Positions 34,902 to 43,692 of a stretch of 64,000 nucleotides of DNA are shown in pieces. The position numbers and the translations under genes were made by a program. Origin of the DNA: an uncultured Campylobacter sp. (GTDB taxonomy: Bacteria; Campylobacterota; Campylobacteria; Campylobacterales; Campylobacteraceae); assembly GCF_938015785.1 (NCBI RefSeq), contig NZ_CALLWC010000024.1, positions 1 through 64,000 on the forward strand, written 5' to 3'. The notes under the pieces are model-generated. The model searched no databases and was not told where the DNA came from. It worked only from the letters and a program-made list of their open reading frames with translations. The stretch's first letter is position 1; each line of letters opens with the position of its first letter.

Positions 34902-34907
34902 ATTATA
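34902..34907 (-). promoter_or_regulatory. trxA: -10 of trxA
   Basis: TATAAT on the minus strand, about 30 bases before the start codon, in ACTATAATCCGC. Confidence 0.65.
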
Positions 34908-34942
34908 GTTCATTATCTTAAATAAATAATAAAAATTCTAAT

Positions 34943-35281
34943 TTAAAAAGATATGTTGGCGATAAATTTTATCTGCTTTGGATAAACTTCCACGACGTCG
35001 ATCTGCCACGGCTCGTCTGTATCGCAGCTCATCAGATAAAATTCCGCCGCCTTTAAAATTTTAGCCATCTTGGCGCCCGTCACGCGCTCTGCGGCGTCAT
35101 AATCGCCGCTCGTGGCCTTTACTTCGACGAAGTGCAAAATCCCGTCTTTGCGCGCGATGATGTCGATCTCGCCGAAGCGGCAGCGGAAATTTCGCTTTAA
35201 AATTTCAAACCCTTCGCCGCGTAAAAATTCTGCCGCACGGTCCTCGCAAGCAAAGCCGAAAAGATATTCTTTTAAGCTCAA
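34943..35281 (-). CDS. YraN family (UPF0102) endonuclease-fold protein
   Basis: A 112-residue UPF0102/YraN protein. The N-terminal GFACEDRAAEFLRGEGFEILKRNFR (in parts), the DIIARKDGILHFVEVKA core with E-x-K, and the later Asp/Gln pattern match the family, which has a PD-(D/E)XK nuclease-like fold of unknown role. Its stop-to-start gap from hom is one base, so it is co-transcribed with hom, an arrangement I remember from C. jejuni. Confidence 0.88.
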   Translation of the reverse strand: MSLKEYLFGFACEDRAAEFLRGEGFEILKRNFRCRFGEIDIIARKDGILHFVEVKATSGDYDAAERVTGAKMAKILKAAEFYLMSCDTDEPWQIDVVEVYPKQIKFIANISF

Positions 35282-35282
35282 G

Positions 35283-36551
35283 TTAGCTTTCTATCCTGAT
35301 CATAAAAGGCTTTTGCGTGATAAAATTTTCGCCGCTAATTACGCTTATTGCGCGCTTGATATTCTTCTCGCAGCACGTATGCGTCGTAAAAAACAGCGTC
35401 ACCTCCTCGTCCGTTTTGAGTTTCGGCTTTTGCAAAAAACTATCGATCGAAAGATCGTTTAAGCTCATAATGTTCGTAAGTTTCGCGAGTACGCCCTTCT
35501 CATCGCGCACGCGCAGCCTGAAATAATACTTCGTGCGGATCTGCTCGCTAGGCAAAATTTGCATAAAATTTTCGCTCGGCAAAATTTTATATCCCAGCAT
35601 CGGATTTTTGTTATCGCGCGCAATGTCGATGAGATCGCTTATAACCGCACTTGCCGTAGCGCTTCCGCCCGCGCCGGGGCCGTAATACATACTCTCGCCG
35701 ACGCAGTCTCCGTAGATGCTCACGCCGTTCATTACGCCATCGACTTTTGAGAGCATTTGATCCTTTGAAATGAGCGCTGGATGGACGCGCAGCTCGACTT
35801 TGTTATCGCGCGCGCGCTTAGCTACCGCAAGCAGCTTGATTATGAAATCAAATTCGCGCGCAAAATAGATATCCTCCTGCGTGATCTCTTCGATCCCCTC
35901 GATTAGGATATCTTCGGGATCGCCGTGCACGCCGTATGCGATGCTAGCTAAGATCAAAAGCTTATGCGCTGCGTCGAATCCGCCGATGTCAAAGCTTGGA
36001 TCGGCTTCGGCGTAACCAAGCTCTTGAGCTCGCTTTAGCGCGTCCTCAAATTTCTCGTTTTTTTGCATCATATTCGTAAGGATAAAGTTGCTCGTGCCGT
36101 TTACGATGCCGATTATCTTTTCGATAAGATTGGCGCTTAGTCCCTCGCGCAGGGTTTTGATGATCGGAATTCCGCCCGCTACGCTCGCCTCAAAGCCAAA
36201 AGGCGTATCGCCCGCCAAAGCCTGAAGCTTGTAGCGATGATAAGCCAAAAGTGCCTTATTTGCGGTAACGACCGCCTTTTTGCGCTTTAAAATTTCACTT
36301 ACGATCTCATAGGGCTTTTCTACCCCGCCCATAAGCTCTACAAAAACGTCGATATCATCGCGCTCGATAATGCTTTTTGCGTCGCTGCTAAGCGGAATTT
36401 GCACGCCTCTTTTTTTATTCGTATCGCGCACGAGCCCGATTACGGGCTCTATGCTAACGCCCGCGCGCGCAAGGATGATATCTTTGTTTTTTATCAAAAT
36501 GTTTGCAACTTCGCTACCTACGGTGCCGACGCCTAAAATCGCTACCTTCAT
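35283..36551 (-). CDS. hom: homoserine dehydrogenase
   Basis: NAD(P)-dependent homoserine dehydrogenase: reduces aspartate semialdehyde to homoserine for Thr, Met and Ile. 422 residues. NAD-binding LGVGTVGSEVANILIKN at the start, the catalytic core around GIVNGTSNFILTNMM and AQELGYAEADPSFDIGGFDAAHK (in parts), and a C-terminal ACT domain (about 345-422: YYFRLRVRDEKGVLAKLT) for feedback control. Overlaps the aminotransferase gene by one base, with a putative operon running aminotransferase-hom-yraN. Confidence 0.95.
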   Translation of the reverse strand: MKVAILGVGTVGSEVANILIKNKDIILARAGVSIEPVIGLVRDTNKKRGVQIPLSSDAKSIIERDDIDVFVELMGGVEKPYEIVSEILKRKKAVVTANKALLAYHRYKLQALAGDTPFGFEASVAGGIPIIKTLREGLSANLIEKIIGIVNGTSNFILTNMMQKNEKFEDALKRAQELGYAEADPSFDIGGFDAAHKLLILASIAYGVHGDPEDILIEGIEEITQEDIYFAREFDFIIKLLAVAKRARDNKVELRVHPALISKDQMLSKVDGVMNGVSIYGDCVGESMYYGPGAGGSATASAVISDLIDIARDNKNPMLGYKILPSENFMQILPSEQIRTKYYFRLRVRDEKGVLAKLTNIMSLNDLSIDSFLQKPKLKTDEEVTLFFTTHTCCEKNIKRAISVISGENFITQKPFMIRIES

Positions 36552-37756
36552 CAGATCTCTTTCAAATATTTTTTTATATTTCTAGCGGCCTGGCGGATCC
36601 TGTTTTCGTTTTCGATAAAAGCGATCCGCACATAATCGTCTCCCGCCGCACCAAAGCCCACGCCTGGGCTTACGGCGACGCGCGCCTTGGTAAGAAGCTG
36701 TTTGGAAAACTCCATACTCCTTAGATGAGCCGCCGCGGGCGGTAATTTCGCCCATGCAAACATCGATGCGCTAGGTTTTGCGATCTGCCAACCCGCATCC
36801 GCAAAAGTATCGATCAAAAAATTTCTACGCTTCTCATAGCTCGCGCGGATCTGCTCTACGCACTCCTGCGGTCCATCCAGTGCGATCGTAGCGGCTACTT
36901 GGATCGGCGTAAACATGCCGTAATCAAACCACGACTTGATCTTTTTAAGCGCGGCTACGAGCTTTTTGTTGCCGCTAACAAAACCCACGCGCCAGCCCGC
37001 CATATTGTAGGTTTTAGAGAGCGTGTATGCCTCGACGGCGACGTCTTTTGCACCCTGAACCTCAAAGATCGACGGCGTTTTATAACCCTCAAAAGCGATC
37101 TCCGCGTAAGCGATGTCGCTGATGATATAAAACCGCTCCTGCCGCGCCATCGCCACGAGCCGCTCGTAGAAGCTCTTTTGCACGACGACCGTGGTGGGGT
37201 TGTGCGGGAAATTTACGACGACGTATTTTGGGCGCGGAATGCTCTCGTCGAAGGTTTTTTGCAGATCGATGAAAAATTTATTCTCATTAAAATTTAAATT
37301 CTCATCATAGGCAAGCGGGATTTTAACGACGTTGCCGCCCGCGATGATGAAAGCTTGAGTATGTATCGGATACGCGGGATCAGGCACCACCGCGACATCG
37401 CCAGGATTTACGATCGCGCTAGTTAGATGCACGAAGCCCTCTTTAGAGCCCATCACGGCGACGATCTCGCTTTCAGGGTCCAAGATCACGCCGTATTTGC
37501 GCTTATACCAATTCGCGCAGGCAAGTCGCAGCTTGTAGATGCCCTGGCTTACGGAGTAGCCGTGCGTCTTGTCCTTTTGCGCGCTTTCGCAAAGCTTGTC
37601 TATTATATGCTGCGGCGTCCTGCCGTCGGGATTGCCCATCGAAAAATCGATTATATCCTCGCCGGCTCTGCGTGCAGCCATTTTTATGGCGTTAACCTCG
37701 GCAAAAACGTAATTGGGCAAACGCTCGATCTTTGAAAAACGGATTTCGTCAAACAT
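36551..37756 (-). CDS. PLP-dependent class I/II aminotransferase
   Basis: Fold-type I aminotransferase of 401 residues. The PLP lysine is in YTLSKTYNMAGWRVGF; other conserved points are DFSMGNPDGRTP, GSKEGFVHL, NFPHNPT and ISDIAYAEI, plus the final Arg region (DDYVRIAFIEN). Substrate likely alanine, aspartate or an LL-DAP-type amino acid; the adjacent hom suggests the aspartate family, but sequence alone does not decide. It starts the operon with hom and yraN. Confidence 0.9.
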   Translation of the reverse strand: MFDEIRFSKIERLPNYVFAEVNAIKMAARRAGEDIIDFSMGNPDGRTPQHIIDKLCESAQKDKTHGYSVSQGIYKLRLACANWYKRKYGVILDPESEIVAVMGSKEGFVHLTSAIVNPGDVAVVPDPAYPIHTQAFIIAGGNVVKIPLAYDENLNFNENKFFIDLQKTFDESIPRPKYVVVNFPHNPTTVVVQKSFYERLVAMARQERFYIISDIAYAEIAFEGYKTPSIFEVQGAKDVAVEAYTLSKTYNMAGWRVGFVSGNKKLVAALKKIKSWFDYGMFTPIQVAATIALDGPQECVEQIRASYEKRRNFLIDTFADAGWQIAKPSASMFAWAKLPPAAAHLRSMEFSKQLLTKARVAVSPGVGFGAAGDDYVRIAFIENENRIRQAARNIKKYLKEI

Positions 37757-38287
37757 CTCAAACCTCTTATTTTAAAGTAATTTTCAAGCCATATTTAAAA
37801 TTTCGCGCCTTAAGCGCAGCGATCTGCCCATGCTGTACGGAGGCTAAATTTCAAGCCTTAGCGGCGATACGGCGGCGCTTTTTATATTGCTCGGGCAATT
37901 TAAACTTTTACCTCGCTAAAATTTTAAAACCGCGGGGGCATTGATCGTTTAAATTTAGAGCATCACGACCCTTTGCGGCGCTGTTTAAATTTACGTCAGC
38001 TCAAAACGATAACGATCAAAGCTGCCGTTTTTACGCCATGTCCTCGAACGATAACCCTTTAAATTTATCGCGCTACCGCAAGCGCCCGCAACGCTTGAAA
38101 TTTTATCCGCACCGTTAATTTTACCTGCGCCGTTTAAAATTTTATCCAAGGCGGCGCAGTTCAAACCTTTTAAATTTACACTCGCGAATTTAAATTTAAA
38201 CTGCGTACCATAGCGAGCTAAAATTTTACCCTCTGTCCTCTGCAGAAAAATTCTACGAGCAAAAAACCTCGCACGAGAGCGGATGTT
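37757..38287. other. gene-free stretch of about 530 bases
   Basis: Between the RodZ-like gene and the aminotransferase, both on the minus strand. No frame with a plausible ribosome binding site. Many short words recur: TTTAAATTT, GAAATTTTA, TTTAAAATTTTA and GCG-rich linkers. The promoter of the aminotransferase-hom operon must be here; I could not place it. Confidence 0.55.
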
Positions 38288-39310
38288 TTACCACTTCTTG
38301 CCCTTGTTTAGGCGCAGAAACTCGTCGGCTGAAATTTTAGTGATATTGCCATCTTTAACGTGAAATTTTTGAGTGTTTCTTTCGCTGAAAGTTACGTTGC
38401 CATCGGCTTTGCCGAGCTCAAACATCCCGTGACCGGTAGAGATTAGCAGCTCCTCATCCCCTTGCGAAGCGACTACGTAAGGGGCATTGATGACCATCTC
38501 ACGCTTCTTGCCGTTTTTTAGATCAATGATCCCGATCCACATCTTGCCGCGCGGATTAAGCACGATATCTTTGCTGGGTGCAGGTACGCTTTGCGTGGCG
38601 TTTTCGTCGGTGGAATTTTCCTCCGTTTTGGCACTCGCGCGCTCGATTCTTATGGAGCGGTCCAGCGCATTTAGAGAGCTTAAATTTTCATCCGCCGCCA
38701 AAGCCGCATTTACATCCGTTTTGATGGCGAATTTATCCTCCGTAACATTATGCGAAACGACGTCTATACCAATATTTTCAAGCTTTTTTTGGGTGTTATT
38801 TACGATCGGAGCATCCGAGTAGGTAGTTTTATTCTGCTCGCTGAAAACCGAGCTCCAAAATTCGTTGAAGCCTTTGTAAAGTCCGAAATAAAAGATTGCC
38901 GCGATCAGCAAAACCGTGATCAGCAGCCACACGAACCAACTGCTGCTACCGCCTCGCTCGGGGCTTATTTTTCTAGTATAGACCTGCTCGACTTTGGCCT
39001 TTTTAACGGGCGCGAAGCTCACTTTGGCGCTCTCAAACTCGCTAAGCCAGTCCGATAGATCCAGCCCGAACTCGCGCTCTAAAATTTTAATGTAACCCCT
39101 AACATTAAAATTTGCCAGCTTCTCGAAGTCTTTGTTTATGATGTATTCTAAATTTTGCGCGTCGATGCGCGTCGTGCGCGCAATCTCGATCAGATCCATA
39201 GATTTTAATTTATCTAGATCGCTGCTTTTTGGCTGCTGTGTTTGCTCCGGCTTCTCGATTTGTTCCGCCTGCTCGTCCGTATTATTTAACTTCTCTTCTA
39301 TTTCTTCCAT
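38288..39310 (-). CDS. RodZ-like single-span membrane protein
   Basis: A 340-residue protein with an acidic, Gln-rich N-terminus (1-30), a helical segment (about 35-95, DLIEIARTTRIDAQNLEYII, possibly an HTH-like fold as in RodZ), one membrane span (about 126-148, WFVWLLITVLLIAAIFYFGLY) and a periplasmic beta-rich C-terminus. The order HTH, TM and beta domain resembles RodZ, a cell-shape protein; this is inference. It overlaps rlmB by 29 bases. I recall a membrane protein gene in the same position before rlmB in C. jejuni, so it is a conserved gene. Confidence 0.65.
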   Translation of the reverse strand: MEEIEEKLNNTDEQAEQIEKPEQTQQPKSSDLDKLKSMDLIEIARTTRIDAQNLEYIINKDFEKLANFNVRGYIKILEREFGLDLSDWLSEFESAKVSFAPVKKAKVEQVYTRKISPERGGSSSWFVWLLITVLLIAAIFYFGLYKGFNEFWSSVFSEQNKTTYSDAPIVNNTQKKLENIGIDVVSHNVTEDKFAIKTDVNAALAADENLSSLNALDRSIRIERASAKTEENSTDENATQSVPAPSKDIVLNPRGKMWIGIIDLKNGKKREMVINAPYVVASQGDEELLISTGHGMFELGKADGNVTFSERNTQKFHVKDGNITKISADEFLRLNKGKKW

Positions 39311-39983
39311 TTAAAATTCCATCGCATAGTATCGCAAATGCCGCGCTTACGTTAAGCGAGTCCCAGCCTTCGCGCATCTTTATCGATACCGCGCAGTCGC
39401 ATTTTTTAAGCGCCCTAGCAGGTATCCCCTCTTCTTCATTCCCCATTACGAGTGCGTTTTTCGCGCCGAGCTTTAACTCCTTAAAGTTCGTCCCGTCCGC
39501 ACTCGCGGCGTAAATTTCAAAGCCGCTTTGTTTAAGCTCGTTTAACACGCTAAGCCCGTCTGCGACCTTAACGACGTTTAGCTCATACGCTGCTCCCGAG
39601 CTTGCGCGCACTACGCCCGCCATATTTAGATTATTTGCGACGACGATCACGCTGTCCGCGCCCAAAGCATAGGCGCTACGCATTATCGCGCCGATGTTTC
39701 CGACGTCGGTAAGCCCATAAAGGATCGGCACGAATTTATCGTCTTTGACGCTAGCAAGATCGCCGAAGCTAAACTCCTCCACCTCGGCCAAGAAGCCTTG
39801 ATGGTTGCCGCCGCGAGCGAGGGCTTGAGCTTTTTTCGCATCTGCGCGCTCGATTTTTACGCCAGTCGCGGCGATCTTTTTAAAAATTTCTTTCTCGCAC
39901 TCCTTTGCAAGGATGATGCGGATAAATTTCTGCGGATGCCGGTTCAAAAGGTGCAAAAACAGCTGCTTGCCGTAAATAATCAT
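39282..39983 (-). CDS. rlmB: 23S rRNA 2'-O-ribose methyltransferase (TrmH/SpoU family, RlmB-like)
   Basis: A 233-residue SPOUT methyltransferase. N-terminal substrate-binding part (about 1-70) and the knotted catalytic domain (about 85-230) with the family motifs LYGLTDVGNIGAIMRSAYALG (in parts), ALVMGNEEEGIPA and VSIKMREGWDSLNVSAAFAI. RlmB methylates G2251 of 23S rRNA; a tRNA target is possible. The 29-base overlap with the RodZ-like gene couples translation. Confidence 0.88.
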   Translation of the reverse strand: MIIYGKQLFLHLLNRHPQKFIRIILAKECEKEIFKKIAATGVKIERADAKKAQALARGGNHQGFLAEVEEFSFGDLASVKDDKFVPILYGLTDVGNIGAIMRSAYALGADSVIVVANNLNMAGVVRASSGAAYELNVVKVADGLSVLNELKQSGFEIYAASADGTNFKELKLGAKNALVMGNEEEGIPARALKKCDCAVSIKMREGWDSLNVSAAFAILCDGILNGRNRREVK

Positions 39984-40018
39984 TTTGGGATTTTAGCGAA
40001 AAACGGTTAAAATATGAC

Positions 40019-40834
40019 TTAGCGTATCAAATTTTTATATATTTCTTTGGCGGGTTCGCCGCTGATTTTTGAGAGTAGTTTTGCTTTTATTTTCGGCGCG
40101 ATCTCAAGCGACAGAATATCTTCCTGAGTGATTTTTTCAAAGCTTTTCTCGCCCGCGCCGTCAATCACTACGCACCATTCGCCGTTTAAATTTGCGCCGT
40201 TTAGGCTGGATAGAATCTCTGCGGCGCTACCGAAAAATTTTGTTTCAAATTTTTTCGTAGCTTCTTTGATCGCAAAAATTTTGCGCTGCGCATCGATCCT
40301 CGCGATCTGCTCTATTAGCTTTACCACGCGCCTTGGGGATTCGTAGAGTACGCACGGATAGGGGCTTTGCATTAAATTTAGGATCTGGGCTTTGCGCTGC
40401 GTGCCGTCATTATTCAAAAAACCTAAAAAGCTAAATTCTTTCTCCACCAGCCCGCTTGCGGCGGCTGCGAGTAGCAGAGCGTTTGCTCCGCTCAGCACCT
40501 CGTAAGCTACGCCGCTTCGCTGCGCAAATTTAACGAGCGCAATTCCCGGATCGCTAATGCAGGGCATGCCCGCATCGCTTACGTATGCGCAAGCTTTTTC
40601 GCGCAGAAGCGCCGGATCAAAGCTCGCGAAAAACTCCGCTTCGTTGTGCGTGTGCAGAGAGTAAAACTGTGAAATTTTAAATGAAATTTGAAATTTATCG
40701 GATAATAAGTTTAGAAGTTTTTTTGAAACCCTCGTATCCTCGCAGATTAGGATTTCGCAGCTTTGCAATACCTCAAGCGCGCGGCTCGAGATATCGCTTA
40801 GATTTCCTATCGGCGTAGGAATGAGATATAGCAA
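40019..40834 (-). CDS. rsmI: 16S rRNA 2'-O-methyltransferase RsmI
   Basis: A 271-residue tetrapyrrole-methylase-fold enzyme. LYLIPTPIGNLSDISSRALEVL opens it; CEDTRVSKKLL, YVSDAGMPCISDPG and LYESPRRVVKLI follow. RsmI methylates the 2'-O of C1402 in 16S rRNA, tuning decoding. It starts directly after rpmE, with no gap, so the two are coupled. Shape and length are normal; the catalytic SAM-binding motif (DPGIAL) is intact. Confidence 0.93.
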   Translation of the reverse strand: MLYLIPTPIGNLSDISSRALEVLQSCEILICEDTRVSKKLLNLLSDKFQISFKISQFYSLHTHNEAEFFASFDPALLREKACAYVSDAGMPCISDPGIALVKFAQRSGVAYEVLSGANALLLAAAASGLVEKEFSFLGFLNNDGTQRKAQILNLMQSPYPCVLYESPRRVVKLIEQIARIDAQRKIFAIKEATKKFETKFFGSAAEILSSLNGANLNGEWCVVIDGAGEKSFEKITQEDILSLEIAPKIKAKLLSKISGEPAKEIYKNLIR

Positions 40835-41035
40835 CTATTTCATTCCGTATTTTTGTTTAAATTTCTCGACGCGGCCCGCGCTATCTACGATCTTCTCGCT
40901 GCCGGTGAAAAACGGATGGCAGTTAGAGCAGATGTCGACGCGGATTTCAGGCTTGTTCGAGCGCGTTTTAAAAGTATTGCCGCAAGCGCAGGTAACGGTC
41001 GTTTCGACAAAGTTTGGATGGATATCTTTTTTCAT
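40835..41035 (-). CDS. rpmE: 50S ribosomal protein L31
   Basis: A 66-residue bL31 protein. It carries the zinc-binding cysteine form: CACG near residue 14-17 and CSNCHPFFTGSEKIVDSAGRVEKF later, with the MKKDIHP start. This C+ type is used when zinc is sufficient. It has its own promoter (TATAAT at 41070) and leads an rpmE-rsmI-rlmB-rodZ-like transcript. Confidence 0.97.
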   Translation of the reverse strand: MKKDIHPNFVETTVTCACGNTFKTRSNKPEIRVDICSNCHPFFTGSEKIVDSAGRVEKFKQKYGMK

Positions 41036-41373
41036 TTTTGATCCTTTTTGATGATTTTAAAAGGCAGCGATTATACAACTTTTTTATCTAAAAAGCAAAT
41101 TTAAAGGGTTTTAAAAAAACTCTCGGCAAAGCGTGGATTTTCTTTTTGAATATGCTTTTTTGGACGCAAAATTTTAAAATTTAGCGCATTTTGCAAGTAA
41201 AATTTTGATTTGTTGCAGCCTGCTATGCGTGCAAAATACAGCGCGCGAAGATGCGTCGCGGCAATACGCGCCGCGCGTTAAGCCGCAGATAAAACACAGA
41301 GATAGCGCATGCGAAATTTTAAATTCCAAAATTTAAAGCGCGTGGCTTTTAAATTTTAAAATTTTCCGAGCGT
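41036..41373. other. gene-free region of about 340 bases between rsmE and rpmE
   Basis: Holds the rpmE promoter at its left end. The rest is AT/GC-alternating sequence with AAATTTTAAATTCC and TTTTAAATTTTAAAATTTT words and a GCGCGCG tract. No coding frame seen. Confidence 0.5.
41070..41075 (-). promoter_or_regulatory. rpmE: -10 of rpmE
   Basis: TATAAT on the minus strand with an upstream TG (TGTATAAT), about 35 bases before the start. Confidence 0.65.
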
Positions 41374-42033
41374 TTAAAACATCAGCTTCGCGCAAGTTGC
41401 GATCAGCGCTGTGTTTGAGCGCAAAATATAAGGGCTATTAAGCGCATAGGCGTTTTTAAATTTCTCCCTTTCGCGCGGCGAAAATCCGCCCTCGGGGCCT
41501 ACGAACGCGATCTCATCGCCGCCGAAAATGTCGATGTTCTTGCCGCCAAAATCGATCAGGCTTACGTTTTCATATCTTTGCGCTAGCTCGTCCGAGCCGC
41601 TCAAAACCTCGATCTGCATGATGGAATTTCGCCCGCATTGTTGAGACGAGTTGATCAAAATCCGCTCCATTCTCTGCAGATCGAGCCGCACGTTTTTCTG
41701 CGACAGATCGGCATAGACCAAAACAAGCCGCCCGACGCCCATCTCGTTTAGCGCAGGCAGGCTCTTTTCGATCACGGCGCTCTCGACGACCGCCCAAGCG
41801 ACGCAAAAATCGTGGCTCGGCGTAAAAACGGAGCTTTTAAAAACCAAATTTAAAGCCGCACCTTTACGCGAAATTTCGGCGATCTCGTATAGATAACTCG
41901 CCCCATCCTTTAGATTTCGCACGTCTATGCGCTCGCCCGCCCTTGCTCGTCTGGCCTTTAGGTGTAAAAACTGATCATTCTGCAAAACTAGGCTCTGTTC
42001 GCCTGCAAGCTTATCGTAAAAATATACCATCAA
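41374..42033 (-). CDS. rsmE: 16S rRNA m3U1498 methyltransferase RsmE
   Basis: A 219-residue RsmE-family SPOUT enzyme that methylates N3 of U1498 in 16S rRNA. It has the N-terminal PUA-like part (about 1-70, HLKARRARAGERIDVRNL) and the knotted domain with NSSQQCGRN and AFVGPEGGFSPREREKF, then LRSNTALIATCAKL. It starts within the stop of the upstream membrane-protein gene (4-base overlap), so they are co-translated. Confidence 0.93.
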   Translation of the reverse strand: MMVYFYDKLAGEQSLVLQNDQFLHLKARRARAGERIDVRNLKDGASYLYEIAEISRKGAALNLVFKSSVFTPSHDFCVAWAVVESAVIEKSLPALNEMGVGRLVLVYADLSQKNVRLDLQRMERILINSSQQCGRNSIMQIEVLSGSDELAQRYENVSLIDFGGKNIDIFGGDEIAFVGPEGGFSPREREKFKNAYALNSPYILRSNTALIATCAKLMF

Positions 42034-42515
42034 ATAACACTCGCTATCAAAATTATCGCTAAGCTTAGCCCCAAAATCACTCGCATTTTGCGCTGATACG
42101 GCGCAAAGTTTTGACTTAGATACGCTATTTTCAGCCGTTTGTACGATACCGCGCTAAGCGCGATCATCGCTAGCGATCCGACCGCCATAAAGTAAATTTT
42201 AAAGCTCAGATCAAAGCGCAGCACCGCTAGCATCACGCTTCCGCTGATAATCAGCGCCGCGATGCACGAATAATAGATCGGCAAAAACAGCCTGATGCGC
42301 CTAAGAAATCTAAGCCCAGATCTGCTCTTTTGCTTTAAATTTTCAGCTTGCGGCGCGGAAGCGGCGGGATTTAAACCCTTGCCGCGAGGGCAAAATTCCG
42401 CCGCCGCATCTATTTTAAGCTGAGTAAAAATCAGATAAATTATCGTTAAAATCGCCGCAGCTAGCGCGAAAAACTTATGAAAACCCAGGGCGCTTTGATA
42501 CAGATAATCCATCAC
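42030..42515 (-). CDS. hypothetical four-span membrane protein
   Basis: A 161-residue protein with four hydrophobic spans (about 14-32, 75-98, 107-126 and 139-160). The loop after TM1 (about 34-66) is Ala/Pro/Gly/Lys-rich and may be a small insertion of the type seen elsewhere. It resembles small copper-resistance D-like membrane proteins only in layout. It overlaps rsmE by 4 bases, and a membrane protein in this position I recall from C. jejuni, so it is probably real. Confidence 0.6.
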   Translation of the reverse strand: MMDYLYQSALGFHKFFALAAAILTIIYLIFTQLKIDAAAEFCPRGKGLNPAASAPQAENLKQKSRSGLRFLRRIRLFLPIYYSCIAALIISGSVMLAVLRFDLSFKIYFMAVGSLAMIALSAVSYKRLKIAYLSQNFAPYQRKMRVILGLSLAIILIASVI

Positions 42516-42880
42516 TTCCGCCAGGGGGTTAAATTTGGAGGATAAAATTTTGCGCAGCTAGAGCCGAAAGTACCGAATTTCAACGCAAATTTTTTCGGCG
42601 CGAGATAAAACAGACCTGCTCCGCGCTTTTGAAATTCTAAAAACCTTTCAAAGCGGCTGCGGCTATTTATTGCGCCAAAATTTACCGCGCGCGCTCTCAA
42701 CTCCGGTTTCGAGCCGTATATCTCGCGCCAAGAATAAAATTTCGCAATTAGAGCTTTATAAAATTTAAAATTTCTCTGCGCAGATCGCATAGGCAAAAAA
42801 GACGCTAAAATCGCGCTCGCACGCCGCATACAAACTACGCAAATTTTAAAAATTTTCAAATTTAGGCGCAGATTTTTCAA
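42512..42880 (-). CDS. doubtful open frame, 122 codons
   Basis: An open frame starting at a TTG without a clear ribosome binding site, whose stop overlaps the next start by 4 bases. The predicted product is Lys/Arg/Phe/Ala-rich with no recognisable fold. It lies between a lipoprotein and a membrane protein and may just be non-coding AT/GC-alternating DNA of the kind common here. If it is not a gene, this is a 370-base gap. Confidence 0.25.
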   Translation of the reverse strand: MKNLRLNLKIFKICVVCMRRASAILASFLPMRSAQRNFKFYKALIAKFYSWREIYGSKPELRARAVNFGAINSRSRFERFLEFQKRGAGLFYLAPKKFALKFGTFGSSCAKFYPPNLTPWRK

Positions 42881-42889
42881 TGCTCCGCC

Positions 42890-43111
42890 CTATTCGGTCA
42901 CCGGAAGCGGCGGCATATCGGCGTTTATATCGACTTTGGGCTCGCTAGGCGCGATAGGCACGTCCTTTGGCACCTCGCTATCTACCGGCGGCTTTTGCAA
43001 AGTGTTTTTTTTCTCATCGTCGCAACCGCCCAAGGCAAGCGCGCAGGCAAAGATCGCGCACGCGGCAAGAACGCGCATAAACCCCGCGCCAAATTTAAAG
43101 AAATTTCTCAT
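42890..43111 (-). CDS. small lipoprotein, 73 aa
   Basis: Starts at the ATG at 43111, with AAAGGA 6 bases upstream and its first A inside the queD stop (TGATG). A signal peptide of about 30 residues ends in LALGGC, a lipobox, followed by DDEKK, an Asp-rich start. The mature part is short and Pro/Asp/Val-rich (PPVDSEVPKDVPIAPSEPKV), probably unstructured. Downstream of queD in one operon. No function known. Confidence 0.6.
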   Translation of the reverse strand: MRNFFKFGAGFMRVLAACAIFACALALGGCDDEKKNTLQKPPVDSEVPKDVPIAPSEPKVDINADMPPLPVTE

Positions 43112-43692
43112 CAGCAATCCTTTGGATAGATGATTTTTTCGCCACGCAGAAGCTTTCGCCAAAGCTCCGGATGCTTCCACTCCTCGCGCACGGCGGGCGA
43201 GAATTCTATCTCATCCAGCGCGATCTTTCCCATCTGCGCGTTATAGGCATCCTCGCGGAAGCACTGCGCGTAGCCGGTGGCCGTTTCGTGCACGATGACG
43301 CTGTGAAGTTTTACTTCGCGCTCGCCGTTTTGCATCTGAGTTAGGCTCAAAAGTCGGTCGATTAGAACGAAAAAAATTCTACAAAACTGCTCCGCGCTCG
43401 GATTTAGCGGTATCTGCACCCAGCGCGCGCTGTGTTTTTTAAGATCCGCGATGTAGCTCGCATCATCACGCGCGTAGATCGTAGTGGCGTGGTCAAAACT
43501 ATCGATAAGCTCGCGGATACCGAGCTTCATGTAGCCGAAGTCGTAAACCATCCCCGCTTCGTCTAAAAAATTTGAGCTAAGCAAAATTTCGCATCTGTAG
43601 GAGTGACCGTGGATGCTCGTGCGACACCGCTTCGAACCGCACAGGCGCACGATGTGAGCGTTTTCGAATTCGTATAATTTCCTAATTATCAT
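43111..43692 (-). CDS. queD: 6-carboxytetrahydropterin synthase QueD
   Basis: Second committed enzyme of queuosine synthesis: makes 6-carboxy-5,6,7,8-tetrahydropterin. Start: the ATG for MIIRKLYEFENAHIVR with GGA and GGAG upstream. The Zn ligands are in FENAH and IHGHSY, with the catalytic Cys in CRTSIHGH; DHA in SFDHATT and the Glu in VHETATGYAQC complete the site. 193 residues, a little long for the family. It overlaps queE by 4 bases: queE-queD is one transcript with moaA upstream. Confidence 0.94.
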   Translation of the reverse strand: MIIRKLYEFENAHIVRLCGSKRCRTSIHGHSYRCEILLSSNFLDEAGMVYDFGYMKLGIRELIDSFDHATTIYARDDASYIADLKKHSARWVQIPLNPSAEQFCRIFFVLIDRLLSLTQMQNGEREVKLHSVIVHETATGYAQCFREDAYNAQMGKIALDEIEFSPAVREEWKHPELWRKLLRGEKIIYPKDC